From assembly GCA_964533945.1 (NCBI GenBank), contig CAZHPA010000003.1, positions 26,547 to 90,546 on the forward strand: DNA of 64,000 nucleotides, given 5' to 3'. The notes beneath the pieces were generated by a model. The model worked only from the letters and a program-made list of their open reading frames with translations. It searched no databases and was not told where the DNA came from. Every line of letters begins with the position of its first letter. The first letter of the stretch is position 1. The stretch comes from CAZHPA01 sp964533945. GTDB lineage: Bacteria; Bacillota; Clostridia; Lachnospirales; WRBF01. The position numbers and the translations under genes were made by a program. Below, piece after piece: positions 17,258 to 27,800 of the stretch.

Positions 17258-19954
17258 ATGTTTAAAAAAAGATTATTGCTTTTAGCAACAACAATTACTG
17301 CAATTTTAGCATTTAATTCTAGCATTTTAGGAAAAGGCATAACTGCAGAAAATTCAAATTCAGACGATTTTAATGAATATGAAGAAAGTATTTGGAAACA
17401 TCCAGAATTAAGCACAGAAGACTTCTCTTACAAAGTTTCCCAAAATGACACAGTTGCTATTACAAAATATGAAGGCGAAGACAAAGAAGTTGCTATACCT
17501 GACAAAATAAACGGAAGAAATGTCACTGATATTTGGCAAGATGCATTTTCTAATAAAGATATAACATCAGTAAAAATACCAAGTACTGTTAAAAATATTG
17601 ATTTATATGCGTTTTGGAACTGCTTTAAATTAGCTTCCATAGAAGTTGCTGAAAATAACCCAAATTACCTATCAATAGATGGCGTACTTTACAATAAAAA
17701 TAAAACAGCTTTACTTATATACCCTCCTTCAAAAGAAGATTCTGAATTTTTAATATATGACAGCGTTAATGAAATTAAAGCAACAGACTTTTTAGAATAT
17801 TCCAACCTAGCTTACATAAAAGTTTCTGAAAATAATCTTAATTACACATCAATAGATGGTGTGCTTTATAATAAAGACAAAACAGCTTTAATTGCATACC
17901 CTCCAAAGAAACAAGACCTAAAACTTTCAATACCTGATAGCGTTAACGAAATTAAATATTCTACATTTTTAAACTGCTATAATTTAAACTCCATAGAAGT
18001 TTCTAAAAATAACGCCAACTACTTATCAATAGATGGCATACTTTATAGCAAAGACAAAGAAACGCTGCTTGTTTGCCCTAAAGGAAATAAGCGATTAAAT
18101 TTAATAATACCTGATGGTGTCTTAATTATTAAAGAAAGAGCATTTGAAAATTGCTTGAATTTAGTGTCGTTAATAATGCCAAACAGCATTTTAAGAGTTG
18201 AAGCAAGTGCATTTAAAAACTGTCAAAGTTTAGTTTCTATAACAATGTCAAATAACATTTCAGGCATTGAAAGCTATACATTTTTAAATTGCACAAGCTT
18301 AACTTCAATAACAATACCAAATATGGCTGGAGTCATTTCAAATAAGGCGTTTTCTAATTGCTATAATTTAGCATTAGTAACAGCTTCAAGTACTGTAGGT
18401 AGCATTGCGGAAGACGCTTTTGATAATTGCCATAAAGACTTGTTAATAATATGTGAATCGGGAAGCAACTTTGAATACTATGCAAAAAATAAAAATATAC
18501 CATTTAAATTAAAGACGAGTAAAACTTTAGATGGTTTATACTATGCTATATATGAAAATACAGTTTCCATAACTAAATATGAAGGTAACAGAGCAAACAT
18601 TTCTATTCCGGCAGCAATAGAAGGCGTACCCGTTGTAACCATTAGGTACGATGCATTTTCAAACTGCACAAGCTTAACACAAATAACAATACCAAGCAGC
18701 GTTAAATATATTCAAGACAACGCATTTTTGGGCTGTCCTAACTTAAATTCTATAAAAGTTTCTGAAAATAATCCCGACTATTCATCAAAAAATGGTGTCC
18801 TTTATAATAAAGATAAAACAGTTTTAATTGCATATCCTCCAGCAAAACAAGAATCCGAATTTTTAATACCTGATAGCGTTACCGAAGTTAAGCGGTCAGT
18901 ATTTAGAAACTGCTATAATTTAACTTGCATAAAAGTTTCTGAAAATAATTCAAAATATTCGTCCGAAAATGGAATGCTTTTCAATAAAACTAAAACATCG
19001 TTAATTATTTGTCCAAAAGCAAAACAAGAATCAGAGCTTTTAATACCAAATGGTACTTTAACTATTGAACCAACTGCATTTTCAGACTGTATTAACTTAG
19101 CTTCAATAACAGTGCCAAGTAGTGTTCAAGTTATTGAACAAGATGCATTTTTAAACTGTTTTGGTTTAAGTTCTATAAAAGTTTCAAAAAGTAACCCAAA
19201 CTATTCGTCAATAGATGGTGTACTTTATAGTAAAAGTGGAACGGTTTTAATTGCATATCCTCCGGCAAAGCAAAATTCAGAATTTTTAATACCTGATAGC
19301 GTTGTTGATATGGCGTACCCAATATTTGTAGGTTGCAATAATATAACTTCCATAAAAGTTTCTGAAAATAACCCTAATTACTCCTCGGATAGCGGTGTGC
19401 TTTTTAATAAAAATAAAACAATATTAATTTTTTGTCCAAGAGCAAAGCAACAATCAGAGCTTTTAATACCAGATAGCACTTTAATTATTGAGAGAAATGC
19501 ATTTTCAAATTGCTCTGGCTTAATTTCAATAGTAATACCAAATGGTGTTGCAAGCATTAGAGAATATGCATTTAGCAACTGTAGCAATTTAAAGTCAATA
19601 ACAATACCAAATAGCGTTACATATGTTGGAGAATATGCATTTAGCGGTTGCACAAATTTAAAATCAGCGGAAGTATCAAACGATGTTAAAGTTATTAAAG
19701 GATATACATTTTCTGAATGCGCAAGCTTAATGTCGATAACAATACCAGATGGTGTTTTGGCAATTAAAGACTATGCATTTTCCGGTTGTAAAAGCTTAAC
19801 ATCAATAGAAATACCGAACAGTGCTATAGATATTGAACCTGCTATATTTTCAGACTGTTTTGCTTTAAAAACAATAACAGTACCGGCTAACATTAAACCT
19901 ATCTATGAAAAAGTTCTTAATGAGCCGTTTAAACATTTAGTAGTGGTAAAATAA
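17258..19954 (+). CDS. Secreted BspA-like leucine-rich-repeat protein
   Basis: 898 residues with a signal peptide (about 1-24). Nearly the whole protein is LRR_5 (BspA/TpLRR) repeats of about 23 residues (AF.NC.SL.SI.IP..V..I). These alternate with the insert type ENNPNYSSIDGVLYNKDKT..I.YPPAKQ.SEF.IPDSV, present about six times. It opens with the short YKVSQNDTVAITKYEGEDKEV domain, which recurs near residue 430 and in the neighbouring LRR proteins. It ends without a dockerin, SLH or sorting signal, unlike three of its neighbours. BspA-like repeats usually bind host or matrix proteins. Ribosome binding site AAGGGGG; start ATG. Confidence 0.88.
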   Translation: MFKKRLLLLATTITAILAFNSSILGKGITAENSNSDDFNEYEESIWKHPELSTEDFSYKVSQNDTVAITKYEGEDKEVAIPDKINGRNVTDIWQDAFSNKDITSVKIPSTVKNIDLYAFWNCFKLASIEVAENNPNYLSIDGVLYNKNKTALLIYPPSKEDSEFLIYDSVNEIKATDFLEYSNLAYIKVSENNLNYTSIDGVLYNKDKTALIAYPPKKQDLKLSIPDSVNEIKYSTFLNCYNLNSIEVSKNNANYLSIDGILYSKDKETLLVCPKGNKRLNLIIPDGVLIIKERAFENCLNLVSLIMPNSILRVEASAFKNCQSLVSITMSNNISGIESYTFLNCTSLTSITIPNMAGVISNKAFSNCYNLALVTASSTVGSIAEDAFDNCHKDLLIICESGSNFEYYAKNKNIPFKLKTSKTLDGLYYAIYENTVSITKYEGNRANISIPAAIEGVPVVTIRYDAFSNCTSLTQITIPSSVKYIQDNAFLGCPNLNSIKVSENNPDYSSKNGVLYNKDKTVLIAYPPAKQESEFLIPDSVTEVKRSVFRNCYNLTCIKVSENNSKYSSENGMLFNKTKTSLIICPKAKQESELLIPNGTLTIEPTAFSDCINLASITVPSSVQVIEQDAFLNCFGLSSIKVSKSNPNYSSIDGVLYSKSGTVLIAYPPAKQNSEFLIPDSVVDMAYPIFVGCNNITSIKVSENNPNYSSDSGVLFNKNKTILIFCPRAKQQSELLIPDSTLIIERNAFSNCSGLISIVIPNGVASIREYAFSNCSNLKSITIPNSVTYVGEYAFSGCTNLKSAEVSNDVKVIKGYTFSECASLMSITIPDGVLAIKDYAFSGCKSLTSIEIPNSAIDIEPAIFSDCFALKTITVPANIKPIYEKVLNEPFKHLVVVK

Positions 19955-20044
19955 ATAAAGATAATTAATATCTAAAGTTTATAGTATGGCTAACAGAAGT
20001 GGACTTTTGGCGGTTTTAATAGTTGTACTATAAGCTTTTTAATA

Positions 20045-20073
20045 TTGACCGGATAGTAAATATTTGCTAAACT
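20045..20073 (+). promoter_or_regulatory. Promoter of the LRR-lipase-dockerin gene
   Basis: TTGACC (20045-20050), a 17-base spacer, TAAACT (20068-20073). Confidence 0.65.
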
Positions 20074-20136
20074 ACTATTAGTTTTAGAAATAAGGAGGGA
20101 AGAAATTAGATTTTAGATTAAATAAGGGGGAGCTTT

Positions 20137-23100
20137 ATGCTTAAAAGATTTTTATCTTTTTTATTAATAACTGCAATTACAATTGCAGCGGTTAGTACGG
20201 GTGTTTTGGCGGAAAGCGAAGTTACAATTGAAACCGCTGATTTTATGAAACAAGAAACAATGCTTGAAGATATTTTGCCAAAGGATTATACCCCAATTGG
20301 TGACGAAAGAATTACTGAAGCAGAACAGCAAGAGTACATAGAAACAATGGCAATATTTGGGGATTGGGAATACACAATTAACGATGATAATGCAACGGTT
20401 ACTATAACTAAATATAAAGGTACAAGTAGCGAGGTTGTTATTCCATCAGGAATTAATGAGTTTCCTGTTGTAGGTATTGGAAATTTAGCGTTTGCTTATC
20501 GTTCCGGTTTGACATCAATAACAATACCGGATAGCGTTACGAGTATCGGGGATCAGGCGTTCTCCGCGTGCTCTGAATTGGCTTTCATAGAGGTTTCCGA
20601 AGATAATTCTAATTATTCATCAATAGAAGGCGTGCTTTATAGCAAAGATAAAACTACTTTAATTGCATACCCTGTCGAAAAAAACGAGACGGAGTTTTCA
20701 ATACCAAATAACGTTACAAGTATTGGAGATGGGGCATTTTATTATTGCTCTAAATTAACTTCAATAACAATACCTAATGGCGTTACAAATATTGGAGATG
20801 GGGCATTTTATTATTGCTCTAAATTAACTTCAATAACAATACCTAATGGCGTTACAAATATTGGAGATAGCGCATTTTCTTGTTGTTATAGTTTAACATC
20901 AATAACAATACCGGATAGTGTTACAAGTATTGGGGAACGGGCATTTTATGACTGTCGATGGCTAGTTTCAATAATAATGCCAAATAGTGTTATGAGCATT
21001 GGAAATAGCGTATTTGACCAGTGCTTTAGGCTAGCTTCAATAAAAATACCAAATAGCGTTACAAGTATTGGAGATAAGGCATTTTCCAATTGTCACGCTT
21101 TAACTTCAATAACAATACCAAATAATGTTATAAGTATTGGAGATGAGGCGTTTTCCAGTTGCCCTTTAACTTCAATAGCAATACCAAATAGTGTTATAAG
21201 TATTGGAGATAGAGCGTTTTCTTATTGTTATAGTTTAACATCAATAACAATACCAGATAGTGTTATAAATATTGGAGATGGAGTATTTTCCAACTGCACT
21301 AATCTAACTTCTTTAGAAATTTCCAAAAGCAACCCTAAATATTCTTCAATAGAAAATATAATTTATAATAAAGATAAAACAACTTTGGTTGCATATTCTG
21401 CTGGGAAAAAGGAAGCGGAATTTTCAATACCAAATAGCGTTACAAGTATTAGAGATTATACATTTTACGGTTGCCGCAGCCTAGTTTCAATAAAAATACC
21501 AAATAGCGTTACAAGTATTGGGAATCAGGCATTTTGGAACTGCTCTAAATTAACTTCAATAACAATACCAGATGGTGTTACAAATATTGGAAACTCAACA
21601 TTTAGTTACTGCTCTAGTCTAACTTCAATAACAATACCAAATAGCGTTATAAGTATTGGGGATTGGGCGTTTGCTTATTGCTCCAGTTTGACTTCAATAA
21701 CAATACCAAATAGCGTTACAAGTATTGGGGATTGGGCATTTTACAATTGTTCCAACTTAGCGTCAATAGCTATACCTAATGGTATTACAAGTATTGGATA
21801 TAGCGCATTTTCTCGGTGCACCAGCCTAACATCAATAACAATACCAAATAGCGTTACAAGTATTGGGGATCAGGCATTTTATAATTGCAGTAGTTTAACA
21901 TCAATAACAATACCAAATAGCGTTACATATATTGGAGGTAGTGCATTTCACGATTGTATAAATTTAACTATTTACGGCTACAAAGACTCATATGCAGAAA
22001 CATATGCAAAAAATAAGGGAATAACATTTAAACTAATAGATAATTCAGGAGAAACTATCCCCGTAACTTCCGTTGTTATTCCGTTTGGCAATGGCCGGCT
22101 TAACATAGGAGAAACAACAAAATTAAATGTTTGGGTGCTTCCGAATAATGCTACAAATAAAAATGTAACATGGTCAAGCAATAAGCCGGAAATAGCAACT
22201 GTTGATACAAACGGCAAAGTTACAGCAATTGCAGAAGGAACGGCTATAATTACTGTAAAAACTGTTGATGGCGGGTTTGAACATAGCTGTACTATTACAG
22301 TTCTGTCGAATGCAAATGATAACCTGAAAATAGGAACTGCTTTCTTTGATGTAAATAGCGATGTAGCAACAGGTAAGGTAGCAAATGTACCAATAACAGT
22401 AAGAGATAGTTATTTCTCTGAATCTTCCACTAAATATAACCATAATTTAGCCAAGCTTTCAATGAGTCTTTCTGCATCTGCATATAATAGTAAATGGCGT
22501 CCAACTTTAAACCAATACATAAAAAGCGCATTAAACGATTTAGGATTTGAAGATTTAAATTTCACAAACTATGTTGCAATAAAAGATACAGAAGCCAATG
22601 AAATTGGATTGTCTTTAGGTCATAAAACTATAAGTGTTAACAACGAAACATTTGATTTAATTGTAATTGTTTGCCGAGGAACTGAAGGTGGCGAATGGTA
22701 TAGCAATTTTAATCTTTCTAAAAGCAACAACGGAAAATATGACGATAAAATTCACAATGGATTTGATATTGCCGCTTTAGGCAGTCAAGCCATTATTAAT
22801 GAATATATTAATAATTATGTGGGTAGTAGTGGTCGTAAAAAGAAAATATTGTTAACTGGACATAGCAGAGGCGGCGCTGTAGCAAATTTATTAGGTGCTA
22901 AAATAACAAAGGAAAATAAAATTGCTAACAAGCACGATATTTTTACATACACTTTTGCAACCCCCAATGTCGAAATGATTACTTCTTTGCAAAAAGATTC
23001 AATGGAAAACATTTTTAACATTGTAAATCCAGAGGATTTTGTTACATGCTCAATACTAAATAGTTGGGGATACAACAAATACGGGAAAGATTTAGTTTTA

Positions 23101-24678
23101 CTTAGCAAAGACAAGGCTTGGAGAAAAGAAGTTTATAGCGAAATGAATAACCAATTTAAAACTCTTACAGATTCGTCATTTACTTCATTTAAAAATGGAG
23201 CCACAACAACTCAAAAGTTTACAGAAAACTTCCACAAGTACAGCAAGGGCAGTGTTTGGGGATTTTATAATATTGATATTAGCGGAATTGGTAAGAAATT
23301 GACGTGCAAAGATTATACTAATTCATTATCTGATGTATTGTTAGGAAAAGGTGGTTCGCTTTCTCTTTTGTATAGTTACGCTCCGATTATTAAAGATATT
23401 ACTTCTTATTTTATCAGTAACCATACGTTGCAAAAAACAATATCTTTTTCACACGCACCGGAAACCTATGTAAGTTGGCTTAAAGCCGGTAATGAAAATG
23501 AAGTATTTATTAATCCTCCAAATGGATTTATTGACCCAAATTCCAATTCTTATCAAGTTACAGTTAAATGTCCGGTAGACGTAAACGTATACGACAGCAA
23601 CAATGTGCTTGTTGGCAAGGTTGCAAACAACATTATTGACGAAACTATAGAAGACAACGTACCAATTATCGTTGAAAATGATGTTAAACATATATACTTG
23701 CCGAGTGATGAAATTTTTAAAGTTGAGGTTATAGGAACGGACGCTGGGACTATGGACTATACAGTTTGCGAAATTGATGCTTACGGCGAAGAAATTCAAA
23801 GACATAATATATATGATATTCCTTTAGAAGTTGGAAAAACTTTAGTTGCAAACATTGATAATACACAAGTTGATGAACCGGAATATAATGTGCTTAACGT
23901 AGTTGATAGCAAAGGAGAAGTTATAGAAACTGTTGAAGCAGATGAAATTATAACAAAGGAAGAACAAGGGGATATTTGTATTACAACAACAGCAACCGAA
24001 GGCGGTCAAACTTTTGGTAGCGGTAATTATACTAAAGGGGATTATGTAACACTTAATACTATTTTAGACCAAGGCTATGTATTTGTAGGTTGGTATGAAA
24101 ATGGAAATAAAATAGAAGGTGCTAGTGAAAATTATAGCTTTTATGCTCACGAAAGCAGAGAACTAGAAGCAAAGCTTGAAAAAATAAATGGCTTTAGCTT
24201 AATCGGCAAAGTTAAAACATATAACCCAAACAATTCAACCAATATTACTTTGAAACAAAACGGCGAAATTAAATATACAACAACAATAGAGCCAATAATG
24301 GGGGCAGGTCAAGTTGAGCAAGTGTTCCAATTTGAAAATATTTTCCCTGGAACATATACATTAGAAGTAGCAAAACAAGTGCATACAACATTTATAGTAA
24401 ACAACATAGTCATTTCAAATCAAAATGTAGACTTAACGCAAGACAATAGACAACAAGTTAAGCTAATTACTCCTCCTTGCGGCGATATTAACGGCAACGG
24501 CAATATTAACACAGAAGATTTAAGCATTCTTCTATCATCAAATAATTTCAACAAATCAACCCAAGATGCAGTTAACAATCTTGCAGATGTTGACGGAAAT
24601 GGCAACATAAACATTAATGACCTTTCAGCTTTACTTTCTACAAATAATTTTAATAAGGGAAATGTTACTATTGATTAG
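20137..24678 (+). CDS. LRR / Big_2 / class 3 lipase / dockerin secreted protein
   Basis: 1513 residues. Order of parts: signal peptide (1-25); LRR_5 repeats (~68-625); Big_2 immunoglobulin-like domain (~638-723, with ATVDTNGKVTAIAEGTAIITV); class 3 lipase domain (~790-1110); an InlB-type repeat (~1284-1349, GYVFVGWYENGNKI); a small carboxypeptidase-regulatory-like domain (~1352-1438); dockerin (1448-1513). The lipase nucleophile elbow is GHSRGG with Ser910. D in NPEDF (~967) and H in SFSHAPETY (~1106) are likely triad partners. The dockerin has two calcium loops (DINGNGNINTED and DVDGNGNININD). Probably secreted and held on a cohesin partner; the lipid substrate is unknown. Confidence 0.88.
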   Translation: MLKRFLSFLLITAITIAAVSTGVLAESEVTIETADFMKQETMLEDILPKDYTPIGDERITEAEQQEYIETMAIFGDWEYTINDDNATVTITKYKGTSSEVVIPSGINEFPVVGIGNLAFAYRSGLTSITIPDSVTSIGDQAFSACSELAFIEVSEDNSNYSSIEGVLYSKDKTTLIAYPVEKNETEFSIPNNVTSIGDGAFYYCSKLTSITIPNGVTNIGDGAFYYCSKLTSITIPNGVTNIGDSAFSCCYSLTSITIPDSVTSIGERAFYDCRWLVSIIMPNSVMSIGNSVFDQCFRLASIKIPNSVTSIGDKAFSNCHALTSITIPNNVISIGDEAFSSCPLTSIAIPNSVISIGDRAFSYCYSLTSITIPDSVINIGDGVFSNCTNLTSLEISKSNPKYSSIENIIYNKDKTTLVAYSAGKKEAEFSIPNSVTSIRDYTFYGCRSLVSIKIPNSVTSIGNQAFWNCSKLTSITIPDGVTNIGNSTFSYCSSLTSITIPNSVISIGDWAFAYCSSLTSITIPNSVTSIGDWAFYNCSNLASIAIPNGITSIGYSAFSRCTSLTSITIPNSVTSIGDQAFYNCSSLTSITIPNSVTYIGGSAFHDCINLTIYGYKDSYAETYAKNKGITFKLIDNSGETIPVTSVVIPFGNGRLNIGETTKLNVWVLPNNATNKNVTWSSNKPEIATVDTNGKVTAIAEGTAIITVKTVDGGFEHSCTITVLSNANDNLKIGTAFFDVNSDVATGKVANVPITVRDSYFSESSTKYNHNLAKLSMSLSASAYNSKWRPTLNQYIKSALNDLGFEDLNFTNYVAIKDTEANEIGLSLGHKTISVNNETFDLIVIVCRGTEGGEWYSNFNLSKSNNGKYDDKIHNGFDIAALGSQAIINEYINNYVGSSGRKKKILLTGHSRGGAVANLLGAKITKENKIANKHDIFTYTFATPNVEMITSLQKDSMENIFNIVNPEDFVTCSILNSWGYNKYGKDLVLLSKDKAWRKEVYSEMNNQFKTLTDSSFTSFKNGATTTQKFTENFHKYSKGSVWGFYNIDISGIGKKLTCKDYTNSLSDVLLGKGGSLSLLYSYAPIIKDITSYFISNHTLQKTISFSHAPETYVSWLKAGNENEVFINPPNGFIDPNSNSYQVTVKCPVDVNVYDSNNVLVGKVANNIIDETIEDNVPIIVENDVKHIYLPSDEIFKVEVIGTDAGTMDYTVCEIDAYGEEIQRHNIYDIPLEVGKTLVANIDNTQVDEPEYNVLNVVDSKGEVIETVEADEIITKEEQGDICITTTATEGGQTFGSGNYTKGDYVTLNTILDQGYVFVGWYENGNKIEGASENYSFYAHESRELEAKLEKINGFSLIGKVKTYNPNNSTNITLKQNGEIKYTTTIEPIMGAGQVEQVFQFENIFPGTYTLEVAKQVHTTFIVNNIVISNQNVDLTQDNRQQVKLITPPCGDINGNGNINTEDLSILLSSNNFNKSTQDAVNNLADVDGNGNININDLSALLSTNNFNKGNVTID
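20725..20862 (+). repeat. Exact 69-base tandem duplication in the LRR tract
   Basis: Positions 20725-20793 and 20794-20862 are identical and encode one 23-residue LRR unit each. All other units in the gene have diverged, so this duplication is recent. Confidence 0.9.
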
Positions 24679-24698
24679 AAATAGCATTATAAGCTTTC

Positions 24699-24751
24699 AA
24701 TAACTTCAGCTTTACTTTTCTGTAGCTAATTTTAATGTGGGAAGTATTGCC
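24699..24751 (+). pseudogene. Relic of a dockerin-coding 3' end
   Basis: About 25 bases after the stop of the lipase gene, the sequence around TTCAGCTTTACTTTTCTG and AATTTTAATGTGGGAAGTAT repeats the last dockerin helix region of the gene itself (TTTCAGCTTTACTTTCTAC ... AATTTTAATAAGGGAA). Its end is closer to that of the M6 protease gene (AATTTTAATATGGGAAGTAT). It has no intact frame as a continuation of the gene. It looks like the leftover of a replacement of one dockerin end by another. Confidence 0.6.
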
Positions 24752-24773
24752 GCTACTAATTTGTTAAAAGTGG

Positions 24774-24802
24774 TTGCCAATTAAGCAAGAGTTTGCTAAA
24801 AT
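24774..24802 (+). promoter_or_regulatory. Promoter of the LRR-dockerin gene
   Basis: TTGCCA (24774-24779), a 17-base spacer, TAAAAT (24797-24802). It shares TTTGCTAAA with the promoter at 20045. Confidence 0.65.
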
Positions 24803-24835
24803 AAGTTATATTTATAATTAAGGAGGGAGTGTTTT

Positions 24836-27800
24836 GTGTCTAAAATTTTGTCATTTACGCTTGCAACTATAGTTACAGTTACAACACTTGTTATGTCAAG
24901 TGTAAATGTTTTTGCAACAACCCAAAATGCAACTGGCTTGATAACGGCAACCACTAATTTAAAGCATCTTGAAACTTTAGAAACCCCAGAAATTTCGGAA
25001 ATTCTTAAAACCGCAGAAATTAAGGAAAGTAAAATTATAGGGCAAACAAATTTATGGAACGGTTTTAAATATATTGTTGATTACCTTAACGATACAGTTA
25101 CTATAGTCGAATACATAGGCATTTCTTCAAAGATTACTGTTCCCAGTGAAATTGAAGGCAGAAAAGTTATAGCTATTGATGACTTAGTGTTTTCTTATTT
25201 GCCTAAATTACAAGAACTGGTAATATCGGAAGGCGTTGAAATTATTGGTAAATTTGCGTTTGCATATTGCGAAAACTTAACTACGGCAACAATACCCGAC
25301 AGCGTTTTAAGCATTGGCGATTCGGCGTTTTACAAATGCTCTAAATTAACAACAATAACTTTATCAAACAACTTAGAAGCTATTGGCGAACATATGTTTT
25401 ATGGTTGTTCAAGCTTGCAAGCAATAGAAATACCAAATATCGTTACTACTATCGGAAAAGGAGCATTTTACAACTGCTCAAGTTTAACCGAGCTGGAAAT
25501 ACCAAGTGGTGTTACGCAAATTGACACAGCAACTTTTTATAACTGTCAAAGTCTGCAAAGTATAATATTGCCAAATGGTATTACAAACATTGGAGACAGT
25601 GCATTTTATAAATGTGAGAACATTGCGGAAATTATAATACCTGATAGTGTTACATCAATTGGCAACGGGGCATTTGAAAATTGCTTATCATTAACAAACA
25701 TGACAATACCAGAAGGCGTTATAATTATTGGGGAAAGAGCATTTTTTTATTGTGTAGGTTTAGGAGAAATAGAAATATCAAGTACAGTTGAAAGTATTGG
25801 ATACGGGGCGTTTTCTAAATGCTTAAGTTTATATTACATTGACGTTGACCCCAATAATGTTATGTTTTATTCACTGTCAGGCGTACTTTTTAATAGAAGG
25901 CATCAAACTTTAATTAAATTTCCTGCTGCAAAATCTGATACAATATTTACATTATTGTCTTACATAAACATTGGCAACGGAGCATTTGAAGATTGCGCTA
26001 ATTTGATTAATGTAACTTTAAACCCTGGTTTTAGCATAGACATTGGTCAATATGCATTTGCCGACTGTACTAATTTAATTACAATAAACTTGCCGCAAGA
26101 TGTTAATTCTATTGGTACAGGAGCGTTTCGAGGCTGTGTTAATTTAACTTTTGTAACAATACAAAATAATGAAATGCGTTTTGGTTATGATGTTTTTACA
26201 AATTGCTACGAAGACCTTACTATAAAAGGCGAAGCCGGAAGCACTGCACAACAATATGCGCAACAAAACAATATAAAATTTATAACGGAATTTAGTAATG
26301 AATTAACAATTTATACATACGAAACAATAAGTTCTAGTAGTATTGCTGTTTCAGGGTCTGCACCGATAATTCCGGGAAGTGTTCAAATATTTGTTGACGA
26401 AATTTTGGTCGACACTTTTTTAGTTAATGAATCTGGTATATATTCAGGCATAATAACTTTAAACAATGCCCAAAACAATTCCATATATATAATAAAAGCT
26501 GTTTCAGATAGTTTATCTGTACAAACTAAAGTTGTATATTCCGATTTTGTACCCGAAATAACAAGTTTAACTGTTCGCCACAACAATCAAAGGCATGAAC
26601 TGGTTTCAACTTCAATGGCTACCCCTATTTTGATATTTGATTCAGGGCTTCCTTTAACATTTGAAATTAAATTCAATGACATTAGCGAAATTGATAATGT
26701 TTGTATATATAGCGAAGTTGACGGGCAATTAAAAAGGCTTAAAGCCGCTTATGATGTAAAGAGAAATTCATATATAGCAAGCGGTTTTTTTGATGAAGAA
26801 GACAAATCATATATGCCGGGCAAATTAACTGTTAAATTTAGCAGAAAGCTTCCATCATATTCGATAGATATAAACAACGTTAGCCATAGCAGTATTTATG
26901 ATTCAATTGTAGCTGATAATTTTAAAAATGCAACCATTAATACAACAAAAAACCAGCCGGAAGAAAATATTTCAGAAGCTATACTTATTGACGGTGAGCA
27001 ACTAACATATACAACTACTAAGCAAGTATTAATAGAACCAGATAAAAAAACAGCCGAACAATTGTTAGAAGAAGGCTACTATTTAATATCAGGCGAAAAT
27101 GACAAAGCTTTATATTTTAAGCTTGAAACTAACGATGCAACAAATGAACTAACTTCTTATATATATATTAAGGATATTGCTAAAACTCCTTTAGATGATA
27201 CAATTAGCATTCTAACTATAAAAGGAGAAACTACGCCGCTATTTGATTTAACCGTGTTTATATGGCATACAACAGTTTCCGAAATGTTTATTTTTAATGG
27301 TCGTGCTGTTAATTTGGAGGAAATAGAAAATAAAATACAAACACTTCCAAATCAATACAATGGCTTATTAACTAGCTTAATGCAATACAATAGCTTGTTA
27401 ACTAATAATTTGCAGCAACAGCAAATATTATCGTCTGTATTTGCATTAACTTATCCGTTTACTGCACAATTTATAGGAATTGCAAACGAACATTGTTTGC
27501 TATTGGAAAATGCAGCACAGCAGCTATTTGGGTTAATGATTCCAAATCAAATATCAGACCAAACAGTTACACAATTTATTGAAGAACAATATTCTTTAAT
27601 TAACTTACATACTGCAATTAGATACAAAATGATTACAGACCCAAGTGGATATGTATATGAAGCAGTTCATTCAAATAGGCTTCAAGATGTCAAAACAACC
27701 TTGTACTATAAAGATAATAACGGAAGTGCTGTAATATGGGACGCTTTAGAATATGAACAGCAAAACCCTATATACACAAACAAAGAAGGCGAGTATGCAT

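Noticed and set aside
20500..22000. Regularly spaced repeats that could suggest a CRISPR-like array
   Set aside because: They are in-frame 69-base LRR units inside an open gene, with no unique spacers.
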